From NCBI RefSeq assembly GCF_002743055.1, contig NZ_PDYM01000004.1, forward strand, positions 1-64,000: 64,000 nucleotides of DNA. Reading direction: 5' to 3'. Numbering within the stretch: position 1 is the first letter of the stretch; every line of letters begins with the position of its first letter. Source of the DNA: Sporosarcina sp. P13 (GTDB taxonomy: Bacteria; Bacillota; Bacilli; Bacillales_A; Planococcaceae). Shown in pieces: positions 35,912 through 45,117 of the stretch. The notes under the pieces are model-generated. The model saw only the letters and a program-made list of their open reading frames with translations. It searched no databases and was not told where the DNA came from. The position numbers were made by a program, and so were the translations under genes.

Positions 35912-36036
35912 TGTTATGATCCGCGAGCAATCGACTGGTCTAGCTCTACGTACCTCATCTGAGATGTCGGCATGAGCACCCGGCATTTACGTTTGTAAAA
36001 AGCGCATTCCTTAGATGAGGTACGCGCTTTTTTTTT
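35912..36036 (+). promoter_or_regulatory. Candidate promoter-leader-attenuator before ecfA1
   Basis: An extended -10 (TG-T-TATGAT, 35912-35920) starts a short leader that ends in an intrinsic terminator, AAAAAGCGC (35997-36005) / GCGCTTTTT (36024-36032) plus T-run, 60 bases before ecfA1. A 12-base perfect alternative pairing, CGTACCTCATCT (35949-35960) / AGATGAGGTACG (36013-36024), uses the terminator's loop and 3' arm, so the two folds exclude each other. It encloses a hairpin ATGTCGG (35964-35970) / CCGGCAT (35980-35986), and a GAGC/GCTC hairpin precedes it. This looks like ligand- or protein-controlled attenuation; I recognise no riboswitch class. The L17-downstream-element RNA of lactic acid bacteria and Listeria occupies the same place and should be compared. 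Confidence 0.6.
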
Positions 36037-36094
36037 ATACATAAGAATTGTTGCTTACTGAATACTACATAGCATACTAAAAGGAGGAGTCCGG

Positions 36095-36952
36095 ATGAAG
36101 GAAATTGCGTCGATGCATCATGTGATTTTTTCATATGATACAGAAGAGGATGAGTCATCACATGTTCCAAAGAAAGCTCTGGATGATGTGTCTTTTACGT
36201 TGTATGAAGGAGAGTGGCTAGCAGTCGTAGGTCACAATGGATCGGGAAAATCGACACTTGCCAAGATGCTAATCGGCTTGCTATTTCCTTCCTCGGGTGA
36301 AGTGAACCTCTTTTTGGAAAAGTTGAGTGAAGAAAACTTATGGGAGACACGATCACGGATGGGGATTGTCTTTCAGAATCCGGACAACCAATTTGTTGGC
36401 TCAACAGTTCAGGACGATGTAGCATTTGCACTAGAGAACAATGGAGTGCCTCACGATATTATGGTGAAGCGTGTGCATGAAGCGTTACATCAGGTGAAAA
36501 TGGCTGATTATATCAATCATGAACCACATCATTTGTCTGGGGGGCAGAAGCAACGGGTGGCAATTGCTGGGGCACTTGCGTTGCAACCAGAATTATTAAT
36601 ATTAGACGAAGCAACTTCTATGCTCGATCCCCAAGGTCGTGAGGAAGTTATTGAAATCGTGAAAAAGCTGCGTTCTGACATCGGTTTGACAGTTGTGTCG
36701 ATTACGCATGATTTGGAAGAAGTCTTGCTAGCGGACCGGATTCTAGTTATGAATGAAGGCAATGTTCTGATGACAGGAACACCACAAGAGATATTTGCAA
36801 AAGGTACCGAGCTTGAAAACATTGGGTTAGACTTACCGTTTGCTTTACGTGTTTCAGAATTACTTAGAGAATCAGGTGTCAAGCTTCAAGGCGACTATAT
36901 GACAGAAGAAGAGTTGGTGAATGAATTGTGGACATTTCACTTCAGCAAGTAG
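36095..36952 (+). CDS. ecfA1: ECF transporter ATPase EcfA1
   Basis: One of two ATPases of the shared energy-coupling module that powers substrate-specific S components for vitamins and metals. 285 residues: Walker A GHNGSGKST (about residues 45-53), Q-loop FQNPDNQFVG, LSGGQKQR signature and Walker B LLILDEAT. ATG 36095 follows AAGGAGGAG. It overlaps ecfA2 by 25 bases. A candidate attenuator lies upstream. Confidence 0.95.
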   Translation: MKEIASMHHVIFSYDTEEDESSHVPKKALDDVSFTLYEGEWLAVVGHNGSGKSTLAKMLIGLLFPSSGEVNLFLEKLSEENLWETRSRMGIVFQNPDNQFVGSTVQDDVAFALENNGVPHDIMVKRVHEALHQVKMADYINHEPHHLSGGQKQRVAIAGALALQPELLILDEATSMLDPQGREEVIEIVKKLRSDIGLTVVSITHDLEEVLLADRILVMNEGNVLMTGTPQEIFAKGTELENIGLDLPFALRVSELLRESGVKLQGDYMTEEELVNELWTFHFSK

Positions 36953-37803
36953 GTTATTTATACGCGAAAGATTCACCTTTTGAAAAGCGAGCATTGCAGG
37001 ACGTGACTGCCATTATTCCTTCAGGCTCTTATACGTCAATCATCGGGCATACGGGGTCAGGCAAATCGACACTGTTGCTTCATTTGAATGGCTTGTTAAA
37101 ACCATCTGAAGGTGTGGTTAAGATTGGTGATACAATAATCACCGCACAGACGAAAGGCAAACAAATGAAGGAAGCGCGACAGCAGGTTGGAATCGTTTTT
37201 CAATTTCCAGAGCATCAGTTATTTGAAGAGACTGTAGAAAAGGATATAATGTTTGGCCCAATCAATTTCGGTGTATCAAAAGAAATAGCACGTGAGAGAG
37301 CCCATGAATTGGTGAAATTGCTCGGTCTGCCTGAAGATGTCCTTCAAAAGTCGCCGTTTGAGCTCTCAGGCGGTCAAATGCGGCGTGTGGCGATAGCTGG
37401 AGTACTAGCATTCAAGCCGTCTGTATTAGTGCTGGACGAGCCAACAGCAGGTCTAGATCCTAGGGGACGTAAGGAAATTATGGAACTGTTTCATCAGCTG
37501 CATGAACAGGAAAATCTAACGACGATTTTAGTAACACATAGTATGGAAGATGCAGCTCGCTATAGTGACCGGATTGTTGTCATGCACGGAGGGACAGCCG
37601 TCATGGAAGGTACGCCAGAGGAAATATTCAATCAAGAAGAACTACTGCGTTCTTATAGACTTAGTATTCCGCGATCTGTTCGTTTCCAACGGACAATAGA
37701 AAAAATGATTGGTCAGCGATTTAGCCGCCTTGCATTGACTGAGGAAATACTGGCGCAAGAGTTATCCACAACTATCGCTGGAAAAGGAGAACGGCCATGC
37801 TAG
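36928..37803 (+). CDS. ecfA2: ECF transporter ATPase EcfA2
   Basis: Second ATPase of the module, 291 residues: Walker A GHTGSGKST, Q-loop FQFPEHQLFEE, LSGGQMRR and Walker B VLVLDEPTAGLD. The FQFPEHQLFE variant is typical of EcfA2 as against EcfA1. The GTG start at 36928 lies inside ecfA1, giving MDISLQQVGYLYA. It overlaps ecfT by 7 bases. Confidence 0.95.
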   Translation: MDISLQQVGYLYAKDSPFEKRALQDVTAIIPSGSYTSIIGHTGSGKSTLLLHLNGLLKPSEGVVKIGDTIITAQTKGKQMKEARQQVGIVFQFPEHQLFEETVEKDIMFGPINFGVSKEIARERAHELVKLLGLPEDVLQKSPFELSGGQMRRVAIAGVLAFKPSVLVLDEPTAGLDPRGRKEIMELFHQLHEQENLTTILVTHSMEDAARYSDRIVVMHGGTAVMEGTPEEIFNQEELLRSYRLSIPRSVRFQRTIEKMIGQRFSRLALTEEILAQELSTTIAGKGERPC

Positions 37804-38594
37804 AAAAAATGATTATTGGCCGTTTTATACCTGGAAATTCTATAGTCCATAGGATGGATCCTCGTTCTAAGTTATTATTTGTGTTCTTATTCGTTGTTGC
37901 TGTCTTTTTGGCAAATAATGTTACATCTTATGCTGTATTACTAGCCTTTACAGTATTCGTTATCGCACTTGCTAGAATTAGACCTTACTTTTTAGTGAAT
38001 GGATTAAAGCCAGTTATATTTTTGATTGTCTTTACGTTGTTATTGCATATTTTCTTTACGCGTGAAGGACCGATTATCTTTGAGTGGAAGTTTATTAAAA
38101 TTTATGAAGAAGGATTGCGAATGGGTATTTTCATTTCTGTCCGATTCCTAGTACTCGTATTGGTCACGACTGTTTTGACGCTGACAACTTCTCCAATATC
38201 TATCACTGATGGACTAGAGACGTTACTAAATCCGTTTAAGAAGCTCAAATTGCCTGTTCATGAGCTAGCGTTAATGATGTCAATTTCATTGCGTTTTATT
38301 CCAACTTTGATGGATGAAACAGATAAAATTTTGAAAGCTCAATTAGCGAGAGGTTCTGACCTAAGTACTGGAACGATTAAGGAGCGGATCCAAGCAGTTA
38401 TTCCATTGCTCGTTCCTTTATTCGTCAGTGCATTTAAGCGAGCCGAAGATTTAGCAGTCGCTATGGAAGTGCGAGGCTATCGTGGTGGTGAGGGACGGAC
38501 AAGGTTCCGCCAATTATCCTGGCAAATGAAAGATACAGCTGTACTAATTGCATTTGTATTATTAGTTGTGGTGCTCTTGTGGGTAAGGAAGTGA
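37797..38594 (+). CDS. ecfT: ECF transporter transmembrane protein EcfT
   Basis: Membrane scaffold linking EcfA1A2 to S components, 265 residues. It has several hydrophobic segments (for example LLFVFLFVVAVFLANNV and ISVRFLVLVLVTTVLTL) and the two cytoplasmic coupling motifs near AQLARGSD and MEVRGYRGG, each with the Ala-Arg-Gly-type core. No S component is encoded nearby, so this is a group II (shared) module. Confidence 0.94.
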   Translation: MLEKMIIGRFIPGNSIVHRMDPRSKLLFVFLFVVAVFLANNVTSYAVLLAFTVFVIALARIRPYFLVNGLKPVIFLIVFTLLLHIFFTREGPIIFEWKFIKIYEEGLRMGIFISVRFLVLVLVTTVLTLTTSPISITDGLETLLNPFKKLKLPVHELALMMSISLRFIPTLMDETDKILKAQLARGSDLSTGTIKERIQAVIPLLVPLFVSAFKRAEDLAVAMEVRGYRGGEGRTRFRQLSWQMKDTAVLIAFVLLVVVLLWVRK

Positions 38595-38599
38595 ATAAT

Positions 38600-39337
38600 A
38601 TGAAACGAATGAAAGCAATCGTGTGCTATGATGGGACGAATTTTGCGGGTTATCAATCGCAGCCTGGTATGCGCACGGTTCAGTCTGAAATTGATAAAGT
38701 ATTAGTTAAATTGCATAAGGATCCGTCTATTCACTCAGTAGCGAGTGGCCGCACAGATTCCGGTGTTCATGCAATCGGACAAGTCATCCATTTTGATACG
38801 CCACTTGATTTGGCTGATCGGTGGGTGACTGCGCTGAATGTATTATTGCCGAAAGATGTACGCATAACGAAAGTAGAGGTCGTGGCTGACGATTTTCATG
38901 CGCGATACGGAGCGAAAGGTAAGACGTATAGATATAAATGGTCCTACAGTGAAGTTCAAAGCCCTTTCGAACGAAATTTTGCAGTACATTTAGGTAGATG
39001 GAATCCAGACATTGGGCGAATGAATGCAGGAGCTAAACATTTAATTGGGACGCATGATTTCACGAGTTTTTGTTCAGCAAAAACTGCAACGACCAATAAA
39101 GTTCGAACTATTCGTAAATTAACACTTGAACGGCAACAGGATGAATTAATATTGGAAGTAGAAGGCGATGGCTTTCTTTACAATATGGTGCGCACGATTG
39201 CGGGTGTTTTACTAGCGGTAGGAATTGGCTGGGATGAGCCGGAAGACGTCTACAAGATCCTTCAGGCAAAAGATCGTCAAAAGGCTGGCAAGACAGCGCC
39301 AGCACATGGTTTGTACCTACTGGAAGTCACCTATTGA
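38600..39337 (+). CDS. truA: tRNA pseudouridine(38-40) synthase
   Basis: Modifies the anticodon stem-loop of tRNAs, 245 residues. The catalytic aspartate lies in SGRTDSGVHA; GTHDFTSFCSA and FLYNMVRTIAGVLL are further family blocks. The frame is open from GTG 38579, but ATG 38600 follows AAGGAAGTGA at normal spacing and does not overlap ecfT. Same neighbours as in B. subtilis. Confidence 0.95.
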   Translation: MKRMKAIVCYDGTNFAGYQSQPGMRTVQSEIDKVLVKLHKDPSIHSVASGRTDSGVHAIGQVIHFDTPLDLADRWVTALNVLLPKDVRITKVEVVADDFHARYGAKGKTYRYKWSYSEVQSPFERNFAVHLGRWNPDIGRMNAGAKHLIGTHDFTSFCSAKTATTNKVRTIRKLTLERQQDELILEVEGDGFLYNMVRTIAGVLLAVGIGWDEPEDVYKILQAKDRQKAGKTAPAHGLYLLEVTY

Positions 39338-39357
39338 AGTCATGGCAACTAATCCTG

Positions 39358-39404
39358 GCGTTTTCATAAAAACGCTTGACTTTATTGGTAATAAAGGTTA
39401 ACAT
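39358..39404 (+). promoter_or_regulatory. Promoter for rplM-rpsI with preceding hairpin
   Basis: TTGACT (39376-39381), 17-base spacer, TAACAT (39399-39404). A 7-base hairpin GCGTTTT (39358-39364) / AAAACGC (39369-39375) abuts the -35 box and may be a weak terminator for truA. Confidence 0.6.
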
Positions 39405-39409
39405 GATAA

Positions 39410-39490
39410 ATGGTATTTCAATAACCCCACAATAAGCCCCGGAAGTTTATTTGTGTTTAGGGATAGAGAAAACAATGGAACAGATTGATA
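39410..39490 (+). ncRNA. Ribosomal protein L13 leader
   Basis: The rplM 5' leader contains AATAACCCCACAATAAGCCC followed by CGGAAG and TTATTTGTG. CACAATAA pairs with the TTATTTGTG segment, matching the L13-leader pattern known from Bacillales. It probably mediates feedback by L13. Confidence 0.7.
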
Positions 39491-39509
39491 TTTTTAGGAG
39501 GATTACAAT

Positions 39510-39947
39510 ATGCGCACAACATTCATGGCTAAAGGTCACGAAGTAGAACGTAAATGGCTAGTTGTCGACGCTGAAGGACAAACGCTTGGTCGTCTTGCTT
39601 CAGAAGTTGCAACACTATTACGCGGTAAACATAAACCAACGTTTACACCACATGTTGATACTGGTGATCACGTCATCATTATCAATGCAGAAAAGATTCA
39701 ATTGACTGGTAACAAGTTAAAAGACAAAATGTATTACCGTCACTCTGGGTACACAGGTAGCATCAAGTCTCGTACAGCGCTTGAAATGCGTACTAACTAC
39801 CCGGTTAAAATGCTTGAACTTGCGATCAAAGGAATGCTTCCAAACGGTCCTCTAGGTCGTCAAACAATTAAGAAGTTACACGTTTATGCTGGTCCAGAAC
39901 ATCAGCACGCAGCACAAAAACCAGAAGCATTTGAGCTTCGCGGATAA
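39510..39947 (+). CDS. rplM: 50S ribosomal protein L13
   Basis: Early assembly protein, 145 residues. [39 protein letters not shown] and [11 protein letters not shown] are signatures. ATG 39510 aligns with the Bacillus start MRTTPMA and follows AGGAGGATT. An internal ATG 39525 is possible but less likely. Confidence 0.97.
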   Translation: MRTTFMAKGHEVERKWLVVDAEGQTLGRLASEVATLLRGKHKPTFTPHVDTGDHVIIINAEKIQLTGNKLKDKMYYRHSGYTGSIKSRTALEMRTNYPVKMLELAIKGMLPNGPLGRQTIKKLHVYAGPEHQHAAQKPEAFELRG

Positions 39948-39966
39948 TTAAGAGGAGGAAACACAC

Positions 39967-40359
39967 TTGGCACAAGTACAATATATCGGCACTGGCCGTC
40001 GTAAAAGTTCAGTAGCTCGTGTACGTCTAGTTCCTGGCGAAGGCAAAATTGTCGTCAACAACCGTGACGTAGAAGACTACGTACCATTCGAAACACTTCG
40101 TGAAATCATCAAACAACCACTAGTTGCAACGGAAACACTTGGAAGCTATGATATCCATGTTAACGTAAACGGTGGAGGTTACACAGGTCAAGCAGGAGCA
40201 ATCCGTCACGGCGTAGCTCGTGCATTGCTAACTGTAGATCCAGATTTCCGTCCAGTATTGAAATCAGCTGGACTTCTAACACGTGACCCACGTATGAAAG
40301 AACGTAAGAAGCCAGGTCTTCGCGGCGCTCGTCGTGCACCTCAGTTCTCTAAACGTTAA
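39967..40359 (+). CDS. rpsI: 30S ribosomal protein S9
   Basis: Its C-terminal tail reaches the P-site tRNA; 130 residues with [19 protein letters not shown] and the basic C-terminus [15 protein letters not shown] start at 39967 follows AGAGGAGGAA. Followed by a strong terminator. Confidence 0.98.
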   Translation: MAQVQYIGTGRRKSSVARVRLVPGEGKIVVNNRDVEDYVPFETLREIIKQPLVATETLGSYDIHVNVNGGGYTGQAGAIRHGVARALLTVDPDFRPVLKSAGLLTRDPRMKERKKPGLRGARRAPQFSKR

Positions 40360-40385
40360 TATTGGTTTTATACCAATCTTTACAG

Positions 40386-40418
40386 CCTCTTTCCGAGTTT
40401 ATCGGGAAGGGGTTTTTT
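40386..40418 (+). terminator. Terminator after rpsI
   Basis: CCTCTTTCCGA (40386-40396) pairs with TCGGGAAGGGG (40402-40412), 11 pairs with G-U wobbles, followed by six T. The following 130 bases up to the next promoter show nothing I can identify. Confidence 0.9.
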
Positions 40419-40551
40419 AGAATTTTAAACTCCTTGCCCAGACCGTAAAGAGAAATAAGAAGTGAAACTAAAGAACAGAATAGAAATTACAATTATCCAT
40501 AGCGGAGCAATAAGCTATTTTAAGGATCCAGTAAATAAACCTAGTGTATAT

Positions 40552-40580
40552 TTGTAGATTCAGAGATTGTATGTTATATT
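40552..40580 (+). promoter_or_regulatory. Promoter of the cobalamin operon
   Basis: An extended -10 (TG-T-TATATT, -10 at 40575-40580) with a weak -35 TTGTAG (40552-40557) at 17-base spacing. It lies just upstream of the cobalamin riboswitch. Confidence 0.6.
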
Positions 40581-40604
40581 TATGAAAATTAAATAAACTA
40601 ATTT

Positions 40605-40765
40605 AAATAAGTGCTCACATTGTGAGGTAAAAGGGAAACTAGTGAAAGTCTAGTACAGCCCCCGCTACTGTAAAAGCTGATGAAATTACAATACCACTGA
40701 GAAATCGGGAAGGTGTAAGAGTAAAATGAAGCTTGAGTCAGGAAACCTGCTTATTTAAACGACAC
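40605..40765 (+). ncRNA. Cobalamin riboswitch
   Basis: Shows the conserved adenosylcobalamin aptamer pieces in order: AAAAGGGAA (about 40629), AGCCCCCGCTACTGT (about 40657-40671), and the B12 box GAGTCAGGAAACCTGC (40735-40750). A terminator hairpin follows at 40850-40885. In this class, cobalamin binding favours termination, so the corrin operon is repressed when B12 is plentiful. Confidence 0.95.
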
Positions 40766-40849
40766 TTACTTTTCGGAGGGAGAAGTATAGGCGAGACAAT
40801 AAGATTAATTGTTTTATGTTTCAGTATGATTTCTATTATACTTTCACAT

Positions 40850-40885
40850 GCCTACACTTCCTTGAAAAGGAGTGTAGGCATTTTT
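40850..40885 (+). terminator. Expression-platform terminator of the cobalamin riboswitch
   Basis: GCCTACACT (40850-40858) pairs with AGTGTAGGC (40871-40879), extended inward by CCTT/AAGG, followed by ATTTTTA. It lies 85 bases after the aptamer and 15 before the first gene, so it can gate the whole operon. Confidence 0.85.
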
Positions 40886-40900
40886 ATTTGGAGGGAAACC

Positions 40901-42559
40901 ATGAAAAAGGGAAAAATTTTTGTCGTTGGATTCGGCCCCGGAGCTACTGAACATATTACAGGACGGGCGTTAACGGCACTGCAAGAAAGTGAGTATATTA
41001 TTGGTTATAAAACGTACGTAGATCTGATTAAGCATTTAGTGACAGCAAAGTCCATTGTTAGCACAGGCATGACCGAAGAAGTGTCGCGTGCAATAGATGC
41101 TGTTAAGAAAGCGGAGGCGGGCGGTATTGTCTCAGTAATTTCCAGCGGTGATTCAGGTGCGTATGGTATGGCAGGATTAGTGTATGAAGTGCTTGTCGAA
41201 AAGGGTTGGACTGAAGCAGAAGGAATTGAAGTAGAAATTGTTCCAGGTATATCAGCAATTAATTCATGTGCGAGCTTACTGGGCGCACCTGTCATGCATG
41301 ATTCTTGTACGATCAGTTTAAGTGACCATCTAACACCATGGACTGTTATCGAAAAACGTATTGAAGCGGCGGGGATGGCGGATTTTGTAATTGCTTTATA
41401 CAATCCGAAAAGTGGACGTAGGACGCGCCAAATTGTAGAAGCGCAAAATATCTTACTAAAATATCGTTCTCCTGATACACCTGTAGGGCTAGTGAAAAGC
41501 GCTTATCGTGAAAATCAACATATTATCCTGACAACATTATCTGAAATGCTTGAGCATGATATCGGAATGTTGACAACTGTCATTATAGGTAACTCTTCCA
41601 CTTTCTTTTATGATGATAAAATTATTACGCCAAGGGGCTATCAACGAAAATATACTTTAGGCGAAGGTAAACAAAGGTTAAAACCGCATCAGCGTTTAAA
41701 AAAGGAAGCGGAACCATGGGCGCTTGATCAAGAAACTGGAGAGGCGCTATCAGGGTATGAGGAAATTATCGGAAAGACACCTGAGCAAGCTCCAATGCAA
41801 CAACAAAAACAAGAACAAAAAGTTCAGTCAATGGATATGGCATTAAAGGCTTTATCAATGGTGTCAAAAGAAGAAGTGCAAAATCCATTTTTGGTGAGAC
41901 AATCGATCGAGAATATATTTGAATTTTCCGTTTCACCTGGTGTTGCTAATAAAATGATCACAGCAGAGCAAATGCGTGTATTAGCTGAAGTCGTTGGCGA
42001 GAATGGTACATTGGAATATACACCGGATCATCATTTTTTAGTAAAGGTTACAACAGATAGTCCTGAAGCGATTGTTGAAAAGCTTGAAAAAAGTCATTTG
42101 ACAGTCATGCCGGCAGGGGAAGTATTAAAAGTCAAAGCCTGTGATTTCTGTTACGGGGAAAAAGCAGACTCTATCCCATATGCAGAAGAAATCGCAGCAA
42201 AGTTTGAAGGGATGAAGCTTCCAAAGCAGTTGCATGTTGGTTTCAACGGCTGCGGAATGGCTTGTTATCGCCCTGTATTTGATGATATTGGGATCGTTTA
42301 CCGGAAGAAAAAATTTGATTTATTTATTGGTGCAAAGCCAGTTGGTCGTACTGCCCATGCTGCTCAACCCATCGCAGAAGGGATTGAGCCAGAAGATTTA
42401 ATCCCACTAGTAACCAAAATTATAGAAGAATATGAACAAAACGCACACCCTAACGAACGTTTCTTTAAGTATTTTAAACGTGTCAAAAAAGTTTTGAACT
42501 ATGACTATTACGACATGAGTTGCAAGATTGAAGTAGAGCCAGCACCTTGTGGAGATTAG
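40901..42559 (+). CDS. cbiH60: Cobalt-factor III (precorrin-3B) C17-methyltransferase, CbiH60 type
   Basis: First gene of the corrin operon, 552 residues, a fusion. Residues 1 to about 245 are a CbiH/CobJ SAM-dependent methyltransferase (VVGFGPGATEHIT, GDSGAYGMAG, EIVPGISAINSCASLLGAP) for C17 methylation and ring contraction. A linker rich in Q and K (about 290-320) leads to a sulfite-reductase-like iron-sulfur domain with cysteines C414, C417, C451 and C455. This matches B. megaterium CbiH60, whose extra domain holds a [4Fe-4S] cluster. ATG 40901 follows GGAGGG; the upstream open frame is the riboswitch. Confidence 0.93.
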   Translation: MKKGKIFVVGFGPGATEHITGRALTALQESEYIIGYKTYVDLIKHLVTAKSIVSTGMTEEVSRAIDAVKKAEAGGIVSVISSGDSGAYGMAGLVYEVLVEKGWTEAEGIEVEIVPGISAINSCASLLGAPVMHDSCTISLSDHLTPWTVIEKRIEAAGMADFVIALYNPKSGRRTRQIVEAQNILLKYRSPDTPVGLVKSAYRENQHIILTTLSEMLEHDIGMLTTVIIGNSSTFFYDDKIITPRGYQRKYTLGEGKQRLKPHQRLKKEAEPWALDQETGEALSGYEEIIGKTPEQAPMQQQKQEQKVQSMDMALKALSMVSKEEVQNPFLVRQSIENIFEFSVSPGVANKMITAEQMRVLAEVVGENGTLEYTPDHHFLVKVTTDSPEAIVEKLEKSHLTVMPAGEVLKVKACDFCYGEKADSIPYAEEIAAKFEGMKLPKQLHVGFNGCGMACYRPVFDDIGIVYRKKKFDLFIGAKPVGRTAHAAQPIAEGIEPEDLIPLVTKIIEEYEQNAHPNERFFKYFKRVKKVLNYDYYDMSCKIEVEPAPCGD

Positions 42560-42568
42560 GAGGAAACT

Positions 42569-43351
42569 ATGATTTTATTTTTAGCAGGCACTAGCGATGC
42601 TAGAGCACTAGCCATTCATTTGCAGAGTCTAGGCTACCCTTTGATAGCCACAGTAGTTACCGAATCTGCGGCAGAAAGTTTAAAAATGAATGATATCTCG
42701 TATCAGGTGGGCCGGTTAACAGTGGATGATATGGTGGCGCTGATCCAGAAACATGAGATGACTTGTGTAGTGGATGCCAGTCATCCATATGCGGAAGAAG
42801 CTTCGAAAACCGCTATGGAAGCAGCAAAGGCATGTGGTGTTCCATATATTCGCTATGAACGTCCAAAAGAAAAGTTTGTTTCTCCGCTGATTACAGAGGT
42901 AGACAGTTATGAAGACGCTGCTAAGCTAGCTCAAACGCATAAAGGGACAATTATGTTAACAACGGGTAGTAAGACGTTGGAAGTGTTTACGAATTACTTA
43001 TTGCGTGATGAAATTAGATTGATTTGCAGAATGCTACCAAACATAGGCAATATGGAAAAATGCGATAGGTTAGGAATCAAACAAAAGGATATTATCGCAA
43101 TACAAGGACCGTTTTCTGAATCACTCAATAAGTCTTTGTGCGAGCAATATGATGTGACGTTAATGATTACTAAGGAAAGCGGCAAAGTAGGATCTGTCGA
43201 TGAGAAAATAACTGCCGCCTTAGAATTAGAGATACCTGTTATTTTGATTAAAAGACCAAAGCTTCAATATGAAAATTTTTGTACATCATTTGAAAAAGTT
43301 ACACAACTATTAGGAGGTTATACTTTTGAAAAATCCAAACATGAACTTTAA
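42569..43351 (+). CDS. cbiJ: Cobalt-precorrin-6A reductase
   Basis: NAD(P)H-dependent reduction of the corrin precursor at C18-C19, 260 residues. Motifs FLAGTSDARALA (residues 4-15), VDASHPYAEEASKTA, IRYERP and the late ITKESGKVGSVDEK are typical of CbiJ/CobK. ATG 42569 follows TAGGAGG 9 bases after cbiH60. It overlaps cbiC by 26 bases. Confidence 0.92.
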   Translation: MILFLAGTSDARALAIHLQSLGYPLIATVVTESAAESLKMNDISYQVGRLTVDDMVALIQKHEMTCVVDASHPYAEEASKTAMEAAKACGVPYIRYERPKEKFVSPLITEVDSYEDAAKLAQTHKGTIMLTTGSKTLEVFTNYLLRDEIRLICRMLPNIGNMEKCDRLGIKQKDIIAIQGPFSESLNKSLCEQYDVTLMITKESGKVGSVDEKITAALELEIPVILIKRPKLQYENFCTSFEKVTQLLGGYTFEKSKHEL

Positions 43352-44006
43352 TACAAAATTTATACCACTTACTGTAGATCCAGATAAAATTTATGATCAC
43401 AGTTTCTCAATTATCAAAGAAGAGATGGGAGAACACCCGTTTACAGACGAGCAGTGGATGGTTGTTCGCCGCGTTATTCATGCTTCAGCGGATTTTGAGT
43501 TAGGCCGTAGTATGATTTTCACACCTGATGCACTTGAAGCAGGAATCCAATCGATTTTGTCAGGCCATCACGTAGTGGTGGACGTGCAAATGATTGAGAG
43601 TGGTTCAGGTCGCAAACGTTTCCAAAAACACGGTAGCGACTTACATTGTTACATTGCGGATGAGGATGTTGCAAAAGAAGCGAAGGCTGAAGGAACAACA
43701 CGTGCGATCATATCGATGCAAAAAGCAACACGTTTACATAAAGGTGGGATTTACGCTATTGGTAATGCGCCAACTGCATTGCTAGAGTTAATTCGTTTAA
43801 TTAAAGAGGGCATCGCCAAACCAGATTTAATTATTGGAATGCCAGTGGGCTTTGTTTCGGCGGCAGAATCAAAAGAGGAGCTAGCAGTCCTTGAAGGAAT
43901 TCCGTTTATTACTAATGTAGGGAGAAAGGGTGGCAGTACAGTGACAGTAGCTGCACTGAATGCCATTTCGATTATGGCAGATGAGCGCGCAAAGCAAACA
44001 AACTAA
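43326..44006 (+). CDS. cbiC: Cobalt-precorrin-8 methylmutase
   Basis: Moves the C11 methyl to C12, giving cobyrinic acid; 226 residues. RVIHASADFELGRSM carries the catalytic histidine, and GNAPTALLELIRLIKEG plus GMPVGFVSAAESKEEL are signatures. TTG at 43326 follows AGGAGG (43312-43317) at spacing 8; ATG 43341 is a weaker alternative. Overlaps both neighbours, so translation is coupled. Confidence 0.93.
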   Translation: MKNPNMNFNTKFIPLTVDPDKIYDHSFSIIKEEMGEHPFTDEQWMVVRRVIHASADFELGRSMIFTPDALEAGIQSILSGHHVVVDVQMIESGSGRKRFQKHGSDLHCYIADEDVAKEAKAEGTTRAIISMQKATRLHKGGIYAIGNAPTALLELIRLIKEGIAKPDLIIGMPVGFVSAAESKEELAVLEGIPFITNVGRKGGSTVTVAALNAISIMADERAKQTN

Positions 44007-45117
44007 AAAAGATCCATCAAAAATGCGCCATGGCTACACTACAGGATCTTGTGCAACTGCGATGACGAAAGCGGCATTGCAAGGGTTGGTGACGGGAAAA
44101 GTACCGGAAGAAGTCACTATTTATTTACCGATAGGCAAGTACGCTACATTCAAAGTATCAGCGTTTGAAGTAGTAGATGGCGGAGTAATGTGTGAGACCA
44201 TCAAAGATGCTGGTGATGATCCTGATGCTACACACAAGGCGCGAATTCAAAGTACCGTTTACTATTCAAAAGAAGAAGGTATCCATTTAGATGGAGGGGT
44301 TGGTGTAGGGCGAGTAACAAAACCAGGACTTCCCGTACCTGTCGGTCAGGCAGCCATTAACCCAGTGCCACGTAAAATGATACTAGGTGTTGCACAAGAA
44401 GGATTCGATTACTACCAATTAAAACGCGGAATCGATGTGGTAATTTCCGTACCTGACGGAGAAGAGATTGCTAAAAAAACACTGAATGGGCGTCTTGGCA
44501 TTATTGGAGGAATTTCAATCTTAGGAACTCGTGGGACAGTTGTTCCCTTTTCGAGTTCTGCCTTCATGGCAAGTATTGCGCAAGCGATTAGTGTGGCAAA
44601 AGAAGCAGGGTGCGATCATGTAGTTATCACAACGGGCGGCCGCAGTGAAAAATATGCTTTAAAACAATACCCGCATTTACCAGAAGAAGCCTTCATAGAA
44701 ATGGGAGACTTTATCGGTTTTACGCTTAAGAATATTGCACGTAAGAAAATCCCTAAAGTATCCCTAGTAGGAATGATGGGGAAGTTTTCAAAACTGGCAC
44801 GAGGCGTAATGATGGTTCACTCAAAAAGCGCGCCGATCAGCTTCGAATTTTTAGCGGAAATGGCAAATAGAGTAGGCGTAGATGAAGAAACACAGCAAGA
44901 AATTCTACAGGCTAATACGGCATCACAAGTTGGAGAAATACTTCGAGGAAACGATGCATTCTTTGAAGCACTCAGTAAAAACTGTTGCTACTATGCACTG
45001 AATCACATGAATGCCGAAATTGAAGTGTCGACATCATTGTATGCCATGAATGGAGACTGTTTAGGAAAGGCTGAGAATATTGACAAATTGGATGAAAATG
45101 ATTGGTATAGGGGATAA
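43981..45117 (+). CDS. cbiD: Cobalt-precorrin-5B C1-methyltransferase
   Basis: Catalyses C1 methylation in the early-cobalt pathway; a marker for that route, since the late-cobalt pathway uses an unrelated CobF. 378 residues: [50 protein letters not shown] and the [17 protein letters not shown] block. ATG 43981 gives [10 protein letters not shown] before the conserved start; it lies within cbiC without a strong ribosome site, so re-initiation is likely. ATG 44023 is a shorter option. Confidence 0.92.
   Translation: MSAQSKQTKKDPSKMRHGYTTGSCATAMTKAALQGLVTGKVPEEVTIYLPIGKYATFKVSAFEVVDGGVMCETIKDAGDDPDATHKARIQSTVYYSKEEGIHLDGGVGVGRVTKPGLPVPVGQAAINPVPRKMILGVAQEGFDYYQLKRGIDVVISVPDGEEIAKKTLNGRLGIIGGISILGTRGTVVPFSSSAFMASIAQAISVAKEAGCDHVVITTGGRSEKYALKQYPHLPEEAFIEMGDFIGFTLKNIARKKIPKVSLVGMMGKFSKLARGVMMVHSKSAPISFEFLAEMANRVGVDEETQQEILQANTASQVGEILRGNDAFFEALSKNCCYYALNHMNAEIEVSTSLYAMNGDCLGKAENIDKLDENDWYRG

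Noticed and set aside
40733-40900. N-terminal extension of the CbiH60 frame
   Set aside because: This stretch is the end of the cobalamin riboswitch and its terminator; ATG 40901 with a ribosome site gives the family start.
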